Part shown: piece by piece, positions 52,383 to 60,685 of the stretch | How the letters are laid out: each line of letters begins with the position of its first letter | Position numbering within the stretch: position 1 is the first letter of the stretch | Assembly (NCBI GenBank): GCA_965200615.1 | Contig: OZ241377.1 | Coordinates: forward strand, 3,720,001-3,784,000 | Length of the DNA: 64,000 bases | Direction: 5' to 3' | Source: Bin5 sp965200615 | GTDB taxonomy: Bacteria; Chloroflexota; Anaerolineae; Caldilineales; Caldilineaceae | Program-made: the position numbers and the translations under genes | Notes under the pieces: generated by a model | What the model saw: the letters and a program-made list of their open reading frames with translations, nothing else | Told to the model about the DNA's origin: nothing | Databases searched by the model: none

Positions 52383-53140
52383 TGAAGACTCGTTTGCCCC
52401 TGCCTCTGCATTTGCAGTACTGGGACCTGTTTCTAATCGAGTTGAGCAACTGGCGATGGGGGTGGCGGAATATTGCCCTGACCGGTACAGTCCTTCCCTT
52501 GTTCGGGATCCTTTTGCTCGGCTCATTCGCTCGCGAGTTGGGCGCCTATGCGCTTTCCTTCATCCTGGTCGGGAATATGGTCATGGCGCTACTCTTTGAA
52601 CACATGGGAAAGTTGATCAGCCATTTCTCCTACATGAAAGTGGCCGGCAGTCTGGACTATTTCGCCACCCTTCCGATTCGCAAGGCCGTTCTGATACTTG
52701 CGGCGTCTACCGCTTTCTTCATCCTCTTTCTGCCTTCACTGGTCGTTGTCCTCGCAGGGGGAGCCTGGATTCTGGGGCTGAAACTTCACATTCATCCGCT
52801 GGCCTTCGTAGTCATTCCGCTCTGCGCCCTTCCGCTGGCAGGCATCGGCGCGTTGCTGGGCGTCAGCTTTCGAACGCCGGAAGAAGCCTCGGCCGTGGGA
52901 AGGTTGCTGACGATTCTGATGTTGACGATCGGTCCCGTCCTGATTCCACCGGACCGCCTGCCCGACTGGCTGGTCTGGCTCGGCTTCCTGAGTCCAGCTG
53001 CCTATGCCGCCTCTGCATTGCGCCAGGTACTTCTGGGCCCCCTTACCTCACGTCTCCTGCTGGACTCCACCGTACTGGCTGCCTGCGTTCTCATCAGTTT
53101 CTGGTTGGTCGATCGCAAAATGGACTGGCGTGAGGGCTGA
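52382..53140 (+). CDS. ABC-2-type exporter permease
   Basis: A 252-residue membrane protein with six helices: ALTGTVLPLFGILLLGSFA, SFILVGNMVMALLFEH, ILAASTAFFILFLPSLVVVLA, AFVVIPLCALPLAGIGALLG, LLTILMLTIGPVLIPPDRLP and a final VLAACVLISFWLVD. ISHFSYMKVAGSLDYFATLPI is a typical cytoplasmic ABC-2 loop. It pairs with the preceding ATPase. The exported compound is unknown. Confidence 0.88.
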   Translation: MKTRLPLPLHLQYWDLFLIELSNWRWGWRNIALTGTVLPLFGILLLGSFARELGAYALSFILVGNMVMALLFEHMGKLISHFSYMKVAGSLDYFATLPIRKAVLILAASTAFFILFLPSLVVVLAGGAWILGLKLHIHPLAFVVIPLCALPLAGIGALLGVSFRTPEEASAVGRLLTILMLTIGPVLIPPDRLPDWLVWLGFLSPAAYAASALRQVLLGPLTSRLLLDSTVLAACVLISFWLVDRKMDWREG

Positions 53141-53149
53141 AACGTCGGA

Positions 53150-53309
53150 GGCGATGCTGTTGAAAAGGCCGCTGCCAGTGTTCAACACTATTCGACGGCG
53201 GCCAGGGCCGGCGCCGCATCGAGGGCATCGGCGACAAGATGGTTACGTTGATCCACAACGTGTACAACACCGATCCGCTCATGCTCATCAACGACGAGGA
53301 GACCGTTCA
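53150..53309 (+). pseudogene. Truncated, internally deleted copy of the PLP-enzyme gene at 54146
   Basis: Two pieces match the intact gene in order and on the same strand: 53150-53172 corresponds to 54749-54771 (one mismatch), and 53174-53309 to 54897-55032 (eight mismatches in 136 bases, about 94% identity). The 125 bases between them in the intact gene are missing. It begins 10 bases after the ABC permease stop and cannot encode a functional protein. It is a gene remnant left by duplication or recombination. Confidence 0.88.
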
Positions 53310-53331
53310 TTCGGTTACTTCATTGGCTCTT

Positions 53332-53781
53332 CTATTCTGATTCGTACCATCCTGAACCAAAAATCAATCCATCATAAAGTATAACCCATGTATGCTTGCG
53401 TTCGACCTTACCCGATTCCGGGTTATTCCAAACGTAGCTGACCCACTTCCCGTCTTCCCCTACTGACATTGCTTCCAACCCAAACGCGTACCCTGTTATG
53501 TCAACGTAGGCTGTCGCATCGGCTCCAATTAACGATGAATCAGGGTGGGCGATAGTTGTGCCACTCGCTACGTCTGTCATAGTGACATACCACTGCCCGT
53601 CTACATTTCTGCTTGAACTGTAGCGGTCAATAGCCGCTTGAAGGCCTTCCCGCTTATAAAAGCGGATGGCGTCCTGTACGAGCGCCTGAGCGTAGGCTTC
53701 CGGCTCATTCTTGGTTGGAATGGGAGCGCAGCCTGAAATGAGTAGCGCGACAATGAGAACGACAGAACGAATCGTGAACAT
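53332..53781 (-). CDS. Putative lipoprotein with a Cache-like sensor domain
   Basis: A 149-residue lipoprotein (lipobox ISGC, Cys18) with AAAGGAAGAGG just before its ATG at 53781. The mature part has QDAIRFYKREGLQAAIDRYSSSR, VDGQWYVTMTDVASGTTIAHPDSS and, further on, WVSYVWNNPESGKVERKHTWV, the layout of single-Cache (Cache_2-like) ligand-binding domains, but without any signalling domain. Its base composition is closer to 50% GC than that of its neighbours, and it lies between two copies of the same PLP-enzyme sequence, both signs of recent arrival. Confidence 0.75.
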   Translation of the reverse strand: MFTIRSVVLIVALLISGCAPIPTKNEPEAYAQALVQDAIRFYKREGLQAAIDRYSSSRNVDGQWYVTMTDVASGTTIAHPDSSLIGADATAYVDITGYAFGLEAMSVGEDGKWVSYVWNNPESGKVERKHTWVILYDGLIFGSGWYESE

Positions 53782-54145
53782 TGGCCTCTTCCTTTTGTTG
53801 GACAGCAGCGGAGCGCTGCGGCAGAGTCCGGGTTGGCTCCCGTGCGCCCGTCAGGACGTCCAAAAGACCCGCCGAGGATTTCGCTGTGTCAGCCATAGTC
53901 GCGGCACAGGAGCCAGCCCTTTGCATAGTAACCCGACCCCAATGTAACTAGAATTTGTGCGGAATGTCAACCCGTCAGATCCCTTTTTTCTTGATATGGC
54001 GCCTTGTGCCTGTCGCAATCCAACACTCCGGCGAGGCTGCAGTTGGTTCGCCTGACGGCAGCCGCTCTGTTACTATTGTGACACCGTTCGCTTAGCCACT
54101 AATTGCCAACTTGTTTCTCAGTTTTCTACAAGGGGAGTACCCGCC
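53782..54145. other. Non-coding divergent region between the lipoprotein and the PLP enzyme
   Basis: 364 bases with lower GC than the average, no credible gene. Short T-runs (around 53978) and a TTGCCA box at 54103 are visible, but no -10 box at a workable place relative to the GTG at 54146, so I assign no promoter. Confidence 0.5.
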
Positions 54146-55537
54146 GTGACCCGACCAATCGTACCCGGCCCAACCTACGCAGAGATGCGCGACCCGATCC
54201 GGCTCCCAACCAGCGTTCGGGAGGAAGTGGTATCCGCCCTGGCCACAGACGAACTGGCTTCCCTCAACCTCTTCAACATCAACTGGAAGAACACGGGCAC
54301 GGACGTGGAGCGCATCATTCTGCCGAAGGAGTTGACCGGAGTTCAAGCCAATGTCATCGTTCTCAGCGGGCGCACCTTTCCCAGCGGGTCGATGAAGGTG
54401 GGGCCGGCCTACACGACCCTGGCAGAGGCCGAGGCCTTTAACGGTCTCAGACCGGGCGACCGCAGCATCATCGGCCCCAGCACAGGCAACTTCGGCATAG
54501 GGACAGCCTACGTCAGCGCTCTAAAGGGCTACCAGGCGGTAGTCGTAATGCCCGACACCATGAGCCAGGAACGCTATGAACGCATCCGCAGGTACGGCGG
54601 AGAACTTGATCTGACACCCGGTACGGAGTCAGACGTGATACTGACGCTTGAGCGTACACACAGCGAATATGTAAGCAGGCCGGAAAAGTATGTTGTGCTC
54701 GCGCAGTTCGAACTGATGCCCAACTACCGCTTCCACCGCCACGTCACCGGCGACGCTGTTGAAAAGGCCGCGGACGACGTCGGCAACGGCCAGGTTGCCG
54801 CCTTTGTGAGCGCGCCCGGCAGCGCTGGCACGCTCGCGGCCGGTGATCACGTCAAGTCTCTTTACCCCGAGGCTCGCATTGTGGCCCTCGAACCGCGCCA
54901 GTGCTCGACCCTCTTCGACGGCGGCCAGGGCCAGCACCGCATCGAGGGCATCGGCGACAAGATGGTTACGTTGATCCACAACGTATACAACACCGATCTG
55001 CTCATGCTCATCAACGACGAGGAGACCGTTCAGGGAATGGAAGTGGCCCAATCAGGGACAGAGGCTCTCGTCGACCGCCTCGGGTTGGAGAGTCAGGCGG
55101 CACAGCTGCTGCAGGGCAAGTTCGGGCCCAGCTGCATCTGCAACATCATCGGTGCCATCAAGACCGCCAAGTACCTTGGTCTTGGCCCGCAGGACAACGT
55201 CGTCACCATCGCCACCGACAGCTACGACCGCTATCCATCCGTCAGCGCCGACCTTTACCAGCGTCACGGCAGCAGGCCGGACGTGGATACGCTGGAGTCC
55301 TGGGCCAAATCGGTTTTCCTGGGCGCATCAGTTGGCGAGATCATCGATCTCAACCGGCCCGGCGAACACGAGCGGCTCCAGACGATGAAGCATGACCTGT
55401 GGACCCGATTTGGGTACGGCAGCGACCTGATCGAACTCATGACCAGCCAAGTCTTTTGGGATGAAGAGTATGGGAAAATCGAGGAAATCGATCCCGCGAT
55501 CGACGAAATCCGCGGATCGTTGACGCAGGCCGCCTGA
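54146..55537 (+). CDS. Fold-type II pyridoxal-phosphate-dependent enzyme
   Basis: A 463-residue PLP enzyme related to cysteine synthase/threonine synthase-like lyases. The PLP lysine is K84 in FPSGSMKVGPAY, and the phosphate loop is GPSTGNFGIG (about 110-119). SAPGSAGTLAAGDH and DNVVTIATDSYDRYPS are further core segments; a C-terminal extension (about 370-463) is rich in acidic residues. GTG at 54146 has AAGGGGAG 10 nt upstream. The reaction is not clear: beta-elimination on an amino acid such as cysteine, serine or a derivative is likely. A damaged copy of its central part is at 53150-53309. Confidence 0.85.
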   Translation: MTRPIVPGPTYAEMRDPIRLPTSVREEVVSALATDELASLNLFNINWKNTGTDVERIILPKELTGVQANVIVLSGRTFPSGSMKVGPAYTTLAEAEAFNGLRPGDRSIIGPSTGNFGIGTAYVSALKGYQAVVVMPDTMSQERYERIRRYGGELDLTPGTESDVILTLERTHSEYVSRPEKYVVLAQFELMPNYRFHRHVTGDAVEKAADDVGNGQVAAFVSAPGSAGTLAAGDHVKSLYPEARIVALEPRQCSTLFDGGQGQHRIEGIGDKMVTLIHNVYNTDLLMLINDEETVQGMEVAQSGTEALVDRLGLESQAAQLLQGKFGPSCICNIIGAIKTAKYLGLGPQDNVVTIATDSYDRYPSVSADLYQRHGSRPDVDTLESWAKSVFLGASVGEIIDLNRPGEHERLQTMKHDLWTRFGYGSDLIELMTSQVFWDEEYGKIEEIDPAIDEIRGSLTQAA

Positions 55538-55628
55538 GTCCCGCGTGTTTCTTTTTGTTTCCGGTATGGGAAAAGAGGCGCAGTAAGCGCACCGGATCTC
55601 GTTGATTGGATTCCGGGGCGCCTACAAC

Positions 55629-56942
55629 TCAGTCGCTCTCGCGCAGAACCGGGTAGGCTCCACCTGCCGAGCGCACCAGCAGCCGTTCACCGATGGTTGT
55701 CTGCCCAGGCGCACTCACGACCGCCCCGTCACCTTTCTGCACGATGCTATACCCGCGGGACAACACGCCGGAAGGATTGAGGCCCTCGAGCCGCGCCTTG
55801 CCGGATTCCAGTTGCTCTTTCCGGCGGCGCAACTCGCTTGCCGTGACCCGCCTCAGCCGTTCCTCAACCTCATCCAAGCGCTGTCGCGCAAGATCGATCT
55901 GCCGCAACGGGGCGCCCCGCGCCAGCCGGCGGCGCAGCTCCCGCCATTGCACTCTCCGACCAGAGACTTCCTCCAAGCCAGCCCTGAGCAACCACAAGCG
56001 CGTCTGCCTGACCCCGTCCAGCATCTCCCAGCGATCGGGCGTCGCCGCAACCGCCGCTCCTGTGGGAGTCGGCGCCCGCAGGTCGGCGACAAAGTCGGCA
56101 ATCGTGAAGTCGGTCTCGTGGCCGATGCCGGTCACGACAGGCACTTTGCTCCCGGCGACGGCATAGGCGACCACTTCCTCGTTGAATGCCCACAGGTCCT
56201 CGATCGAGCCGCCGCCGCGTACGAGCAGAATCGTGTCCAGATACCTTTCTCCACGTTCAGCCTCCTCCACCGCCGAATCGAAAAACCCGCTACCATTGCC
56301 AGTGGACAAAAGAGGAAGTTCGGTAAGATCTTCGCTGGAGAAAGCGCCGGGAGATCCCGCCCTTCCCGTGAAACTGTTGGCGGCCGCGAGAGCTGCAACG
56401 ATCTGCCCAGGCGCCTCCGCCCCCTGGACCTGCGTCGGAAAGAGGACCGCCTCTGCCAGCGGCCAGCGCTGGCGCAGAACGCGCAACACGTCCTGAAACG
56501 CCGCCGCGCTCTGGCTGGTTACGATTCCCAATCGCCGTGGAGCAGCCGGTATCGGCCGCTTGCGCGCCGCCTCGAACAGGCCTTCGCCGGCAAGCCTTTC
56601 CTTGAGCGCCTCGAACTGTGCGTAGAGCTGCCCCCGTCCCGCAGGCCGGATCTCGTCCGCATAGAACTGGTACTGGCCGCGCTCAGGATAGACGGTCACA
56701 TGCCCATGCGCCAGTACCTGGTCGCCCTCATTCGGGAGCCAGGCGTGCCGGTGAGCGTTTCCCCGCCACATTACTGCATTGATGACCGCGCCGCTGTCCT
56801 TCATGCTGAAATAGATATGACCGCTGCCCGCTCTCGTCCACCGACTGACCTCGGCCAAAACCCAGACATCCCGGAGCAGCTCGTCATGCTCAAACAGTGA
56901 AGTTACGTGCGCCGTCAGTTGCGTTATCGTCAATGGATTCAT
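55629..56942 (-). CDS. xseA: Exodeoxyribonuclease VII large subunit
   Basis: Catalytic subunit of ExoVII. OB-fold N-terminus (TITQLTAHVTSLFEHDELLRDVWVLAEVSRW, in two parts), GIVTSQSAAAFQDVLRVL, LVRGGGSIEDLWAFNEE, VTGIGHETDFTIADFVAD and LRAPTPTGAA are the conserved blocks, then a helical C-terminus ending LSRGYSIVQKGD. An acidic/Gly-rich insert of about 45 residues (FTGRAGSPGAFSSEDLTE onward) separates blocks one and two. 437 residues. The small subunit xseB is not adjacent. Confidence 0.95.
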   Translation of the reverse strand: MNPLTITQLTAHVTSLFEHDELLRDVWVLAEVSRWTRAGSGHIYFSMKDSGAVINAVMWRGNAHRHAWLPNEGDQVLAHGHVTVYPERGQYQFYADEIRPAGRGQLYAQFEALKERLAGEGLFEAARKRPIPAAPRRLGIVTSQSAAAFQDVLRVLRQRWPLAEAVLFPTQVQGAEAPGQIVAALAAANSFTGRAGSPGAFSSEDLTELPLLSTGNGSGFFDSAVEEAERGERYLDTILLVRGGGSIEDLWAFNEEVVAYAVAGSKVPVVTGIGHETDFTIADFVADLRAPTPTGAAVAATPDRWEMLDGVRQTRLWLLRAGLEEVSGRRVQWRELRRRLARGAPLRQIDLARQRLDEVEERLRRVTASELRRRKEQLESGKARLEGLNPSGVLSRGYSIVQKGDGAVVSAPGQTTIGERLLVRSAGGAYPVLRESD

Positions 56943-57142
56943 AGTCGCGGAATTCTACCACGTCTGCTGTCCGTTTTCACAGGAGATGCCGGTCCTGCGG
57001 AATATCGCATCGCCATACACTCGGGGAAACCGACCTGAGGTCACATTCATATTCTTGTGAGATAGCTGGAAAGGCCCTTTGGAGTCCTCTTACGCAGCTC
57101 TTCGGAAGACTTCAACGCCTCACATAGTGACACTATACAGTT

Positions 57143-57177
57143 CTTATATTGACAAACATCAATATAAGCGTTAGGAT
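57143..57177 (+). promoter_or_regulatory. ars promoter with ArsR operator
   Basis: CTTATATTGA (57143-57152) and TCAATATAAG (57159-57168) form a perfect 10-bp inverted repeat with a 6-nt spacer, the usual shape of ArsR/SmtB operators. It covers a consensus -35 box TTGACA (57149-57154), with TAGGAT (57172-57177) as -10 after 17 nt. Binding would block RNA polymerase. The start is expected near 57184, about 85 nt before arsR. The rest of the 326-base gap up to xseA has no gene. Confidence 0.75.
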
Positions 57178-57268
57178 TGATGGCTAACAAGAGTTTCCGG
57201 TCCAAGGGACTCCTTTGCAATGGGCCGTTGATGGGTAAGGTTTTCCGAATTGAAGAGGGGAACAAGCG

Positions 57269-57679
57269 ATGGCAACCGAACTGACAACTCCAGGACGTCC
57301 AGAGAGATTGGGAGCACCTGGTCTGCTGGCAGAGCCCGTCGGTGAGTCCCGGAAAGAAGAGCCATGCAAGGGTGTCCCCGATACAGAGTTTGCAGACGAA
57401 GCAAGCGAAGACGCGCTGGCGGCCGCGTTCAAGGCCATCGGCCACCCTGTTCGTATGCGAATCCTTGAAATACTGTCTCGCCAGTCAGACCCCTTGTGCG
57501 TCTGCCATATCGAGTCCCGGTTCACCCTGTCGCAACCTACCATTTCGCATCATTTGCGCTTGCTGCGAAAGGCAGGCCTGGTGAACAGCGAGCGACGCGG
57601 GACCTGGATCTACTATTCAGTCAGAAAAGAAGGGGTCCAGCCTCTCTATTCCTTCATGAGTTCAATCATCCGCGATTAA
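57269..57679 (+). CDS. arsR: ArsR-family metalloregulator
   Basis: Winged-helix repressor, expected to leave the operator on binding arsenite. The DNA-binding domain runs from LAAAFKAIGHPVRMRILEIL to LRKAGLVNSERRGTWIYYSV. The metal site DPLCVCHIESRF carries the C-V-C pair of E. coli-type ArsR at the start of the recognition helix region, and another Cys (C33) sits in a Glu-rich N-terminal arm of about 40 residues. 136 residues. The operator lies upstream and arsM starts 13 bp downstream. Confidence 0.9.
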   Translation: MATELTTPGRPERLGAPGLLAEPVGESRKEEPCKGVPDTEFADEASEDALAAAFKAIGHPVRMRILEILSRQSDPLCVCHIESRFTLSQPTISHHLRLLRKAGLVNSERRGTWIYYSVRKEGVQPLYSFMSSIIRD

Positions 57680-57692
57680 GGAGAAACTGCGC

Positions 57693-58587
57693 ATGTCAGT
57701 TCACACCAAGGTACCGCACATTCCGAACGAAATGCAGCCGCAAGACTGCTGCGGAACAACAGAACAGTCGTCAGCAGTTGCACTCGAGGATCATCAGGCC
57801 ATCCGCGACGAAGTCCAGTCCTACTATGGAAATGTCGCCGAACTGCAACTGAACGGCGGCGGTTCGCAGGACTGCTGCGGCAGCGAGTACTACGCAGTTG
57901 AAGACCTGAGCCAGCTGCCCGACGCAGCCGTAAACAGCAGCAGAGGTTGCGGCAATCCGAACGCGATCGCCTCGCTGCGGCGAGGCGAAACGGTACTCGA
58001 TCTCGGCCTCCGGCGGCGGCCTGGATGTTCTGCTCGCGGCCCGCCAGGTTGGTGACGACGGTTACGTCTACGGCGTCGACATGAACGACAGAATGCTCGA
58101 GCTGGCCGGGCGCAATGCCGACAAAGCAGGCGCGGCCAACGTGGAGTTTCGCAAGGGAGACCTGGAGGAACTTCCATTGCCGCCCAATACGGTCGACGTG
58201 ATCATCTCCAACTGCGTCATCAATCTCACCGCCGACAAAGGCAAGGTCCTCAACGAGGCCTTCCGCGTGCTCAAGCCGGGAGGACGGATCGCGATTTCGG
58301 ACATTGTCGTCGACGGCGATCTTTCCGGGCTGCCGGTCAGCGAGGAACAGATTCGCGCCGGACTGAGCTGGGCCGGTTGCATCGCCGGCGCCCTGACAAT
58401 CAGCGAATTCACTGCGCTGTTGCAGGCGGCCGGTTTTGACGAAATCGCCATTACGATCGAGCAGCGTTACACGCCGGCCGACTTCACGCGCGACCAGCCC
58501 TCGGCACTCTCGGATCTCCAGCCGGCCCAGTTGCAAGAACTGCTCCATCGCTTTACCAGCAGCAGCATTCAGGCGCGAAAGCCTTGA
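57693..58587 (+). pseudogene. arsM: arsM, arsenite S-adenosylmethionine methyltransferase, with a frameshift
   Basis: Would methylate As(III) using SAM. The first frame gives an N-terminal part with two CCG-containing segments (QDCCGTT and QDCCGSEYY), VNSSRGCGNPNAIASLRRGETVLDLG; then one extra C (58007/58008) shifts the frame. The second frame continues SGGGLDVLLAARQ, YGVDMNDRMLELA, ISNCVINL (catalytic Cys) and GLSWAGCIAGAL to the stop at 58587. The break falls exactly in the SAM-binding D-L-G-S-G-G-G motif. Start ATG 57693 follows AAGGAG. If the extra base is a sequencing error the gene is an intact ArsM of about 297 residues; if real, it is inactive or needs frameshifting. Confidence 0.88.
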
Positions 58588-59849
58588 CGGTGAGCAGGTA
58601 CTGGACGGTCTGGTCGGCGGCCCTGCTGTTTTTTGCCGCCTTCTACGCCCTCCTGGTACCTGTTCCCCTCTACCTGGAGGCAGCCGGCTTACCCGACTGG
58701 CAGATTGGATTGGTCCTGGGGGCTTTTGGCGTTGCCTCTCTGGTTGGTCGCCCACTGACTGGCGCCGTCAGCGACAATCTGGGCCGGCGTCCGGTCATCC
58801 TGTTCGGTACGGTGTCCCTGGCCGTGGGCGCGGCCCTGATGAGCTTCACATCCAATCCAGCGCTTCTCTTCGGGCTGCGCGTCCTCCAGGCGGCGGGTTA
58901 TGTCACCTTTACGACCGCCGCCACCGCTCTCGTCGCCGACCTGGCGGAACCGCAACGCAGGGGCGCCGCCCTCGCCCTTTTCGGCGCGGCCGCCAACGTC
59001 GCCATTACTTTAACCCCGGCCGCGGTCAGCGCTGGCCTGGAGCAGCTCGCTCCGCAGTTCGGCTGTCCGGCCTCCCCTTGCCCTACCTGGTGTATTCAAG
59101 TCGGGGAAGGTTCTGCTGCCGTCGGAGGCGAAGGTGTGTGCCCAATTTGGGGCCGCGGCATCGGCCACAGCGCTTTCTTTCTGAGCTCAGGGTTATCTCT
59201 CCTCGCCGGCGCACTCGTCTGGCGGGTGATACCAGGGGTCAGCAGACGGATGGGCGGCAGTTTCAGCTCCGCCCAGCTGGTCTCGCTGCCGCGCCCCTTA
59301 CGGGGCCCGATGCTCACGACCGCCCTCTTCGGCGTCAGCTTCGGCGCCCTCTTCGCCTTTCTTCCGCTGCTCGCGGAACGCAGGGAGCTGGCCTCGACGG
59401 GCACCGCTTACGCCGTCTACGGCGTCTCGATCATCGTCACCCGCATCCTGACAGGACGGCTGCTCGACAGACCCAACCGCGGCCGGGTCCTTCCACCTGC
59501 CCTGATCATTAACGCCACAGGCCTGGCGGGCCTCTCGGTCGCGGCCGACATGCCCATCCTTGCCGGCAGCGCCGCGCTGATGGGCATAGGCTCCGGCATC
59601 TGCCACCCCGCCCTGATCGCAATCTGCGTCGACCGCATGCCTTCTGCGCAGCGCGGTCGCGCCACGGCCGGTTTCTATCTGGCTTTCGATCTTGGAATTG
59701 GACTGGGGAGCTGGCTTCTGGGCGTGGTTCTCGACGGGGTCGGGCTGTCGGGTCTCTATTTTGCGGCAGCGCTCGTCAGCGTAGTCGCTGCGGTATCCGC
59801 CCCGCTTCTGACCGGCAGCCAGCGAGCACAGACACCAACGGCAACCTGA
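58584..59849 (+). CDS. MFS efflux transporter of the arsenic operon
   Basis: Twelve-helix major facilitator, 421 residues. The motif A loop is GRPLTGAVSDNLGRRP (about 55-70), with a weaker repeat GRLLDRPNRGR in the second half. Between helices 5 and 6 there is an unusual insert with Cys161, Cys166, Cys170 and Cys186 (GCPASPCPTWC and GVCPIWG). TTG at 58584 overlaps the arsM stop; GTG at 58590 is an alternative start. Its position in the operon suggests export of arsenite, a methylated arsenical or another thiol-reactive metalloid; it is not clearly one of the named Ars permeases. Confidence 0.85.
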   Translation: MTVSRYWTVWSAALLFFAAFYALLVPVPLYLEAAGLPDWQIGLVLGAFGVASLVGRPLTGAVSDNLGRRPVILFGTVSLAVGAALMSFTSNPALLFGLRVLQAAGYVTFTTAATALVADLAEPQRRGAALALFGAAANVAITLTPAAVSAGLEQLAPQFGCPASPCPTWCIQVGEGSAAVGGEGVCPIWGRGIGHSAFFLSSGLSLLAGALVWRVIPGVSRRMGGSFSSAQLVSLPRPLRGPMLTTALFGVSFGALFAFLPLLAERRELASTGTAYAVYGVSIIVTRILTGRLLDRPNRGRVLPPALIINATGLAGLSVAADMPILAGSAALMGIGSGICHPALIAICVDRMPSAQRGRATAGFYLAFDLGIGLGSWLLGVVLDGVGLSGLYFAAALVSVVAAVSAPLLTGSQRAQTPTAT

Positions 59850-59919
59850 AAGTCCCAAGACCCACTGATACCCGCTCGATCCGCTGCACGCATCAGACGT
59901 ATTGCCATACCCGGAGTTC

Positions 59920-60651
59920 CTACCGTGCGGTGGTCGCCTGAAGCACCCATACCTCCGGTTCCTCCGGAAGTCCAGCTTTCGTCAGCTCGATTTCCGGGGC
60001 ATCCGCTCTCCGAACACGCGCCGGTGAGTATCGCTGCGTGAACTCCTTTATGTCGGCCATCCTGGGAAACTTGCAGCCCGGCAGTTCATAGTGCATCGGA
60101 ATCGTCACCGCCGGCCGCAAGATATCCAGGGCATCATGGAGGTCCGGCAGCCCAATCGTGGGCGGCCCGCCCGTTGGGACGATCGCCACGTCCACGCTAC
60201 CCATCCGCTCCAGCTGCCACCCTTCCAGGCGATTGCCGACGTCGCCGAAATGAACGAGGCGGATCCCTTCAACTTCGAAACAGTACATCGCATTGTCGCG
60301 CGGTTGCAGCTTCACGCGCATCGACTCCATCGCCGGGATAGCTCTGAAACGGATTCCTGCATGCGTCATGACACTCGAATCCTCGGGCTGCCGGCCCGGA
60401 AGGCCGCCGGGGCCCGGCCCATCCCCGCCTGCAAAACTCAGAATATGCGTGGCCGTTACTACCTCCGGCTCTCCCGGGATCATCTCCGCGTTGGCGTGGG
60501 CGGAGTCGTCATCCGAACTGCGAACAACGATATCAGCAGTCTCGGTTACAGCTGCGAATCCGGACTTCTGCGGCGTATAGGGGTCGGTAACAATGCTGAC
60601 GCCGTCGCCTTCGATTCGCAGACAGGCATGTGCATACCACTTGATCCTCAT
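59920..60651 (-). CDS. Metallo-beta-lactamase-fold protein (UPF0173/UlaG-like) without the H-x-H-x-D-H motif
   Basis: A 243-residue protein with the fold markers of the UlaG-like group: MRIKWYAHACLRIEGDGVSIVTDPY at the start (in part), VHFGDVGNRL, IVPTGGPPTIG and the late IPMHYELPGCKFP. In the place of the zinc-binding H-x-H-x-D-H the sequence reads SSDDDSAHAN, so two of the three His are lost. Either it is no longer a hydrolase or it uses a changed metal site. ATG at 60651 follows AGAGGGACAG; a longer frame up to 60759 has no support. It lies downstream of the alcohol dehydrogenase gene with a 34-bp gap. Confidence 0.85.
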   Translation of the reverse strand: MRIKWYAHACLRIEGDGVSIVTDPYTPQKSGFAAVTETADIVVRSSDDDSAHANAEMIPGEPEVVTATHILSFAGGDGPGPGGLPGRQPEDSSVMTHAGIRFRAIPAMESMRVKLQPRDNAMYCFEVEGIRLVHFGDVGNRLEGWQLERMGSVDVAIVPTGGPPTIGLPDLHDALDILRPAVTIPMHYELPGCKFPRMADIKEFTQRYSPARVRRADAPEIELTKAGLPEEPEVWVLQATTAR

Positions 60652-60685
60652 GCTGTCCCTCTTGCACTTGCTCCTGCCGGTTGAC

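Noticed and set aside
53004..53384. 126-codon open frame covering the gene fragment
   Set aside because: It runs out of frame through the end of the ABC permease gene and the truncated PLP-gene copy; the similarity to the intact gene is in DNA, not in a sensible protein.
57676..58755. Long open frame (359 codons) on the minus strand
   Set aside because: It is antisense to arsM and the start of the MFS gene, is full of Arg/Gly/Pro runs without any family motif, and exists because of GC-rich codon bias.
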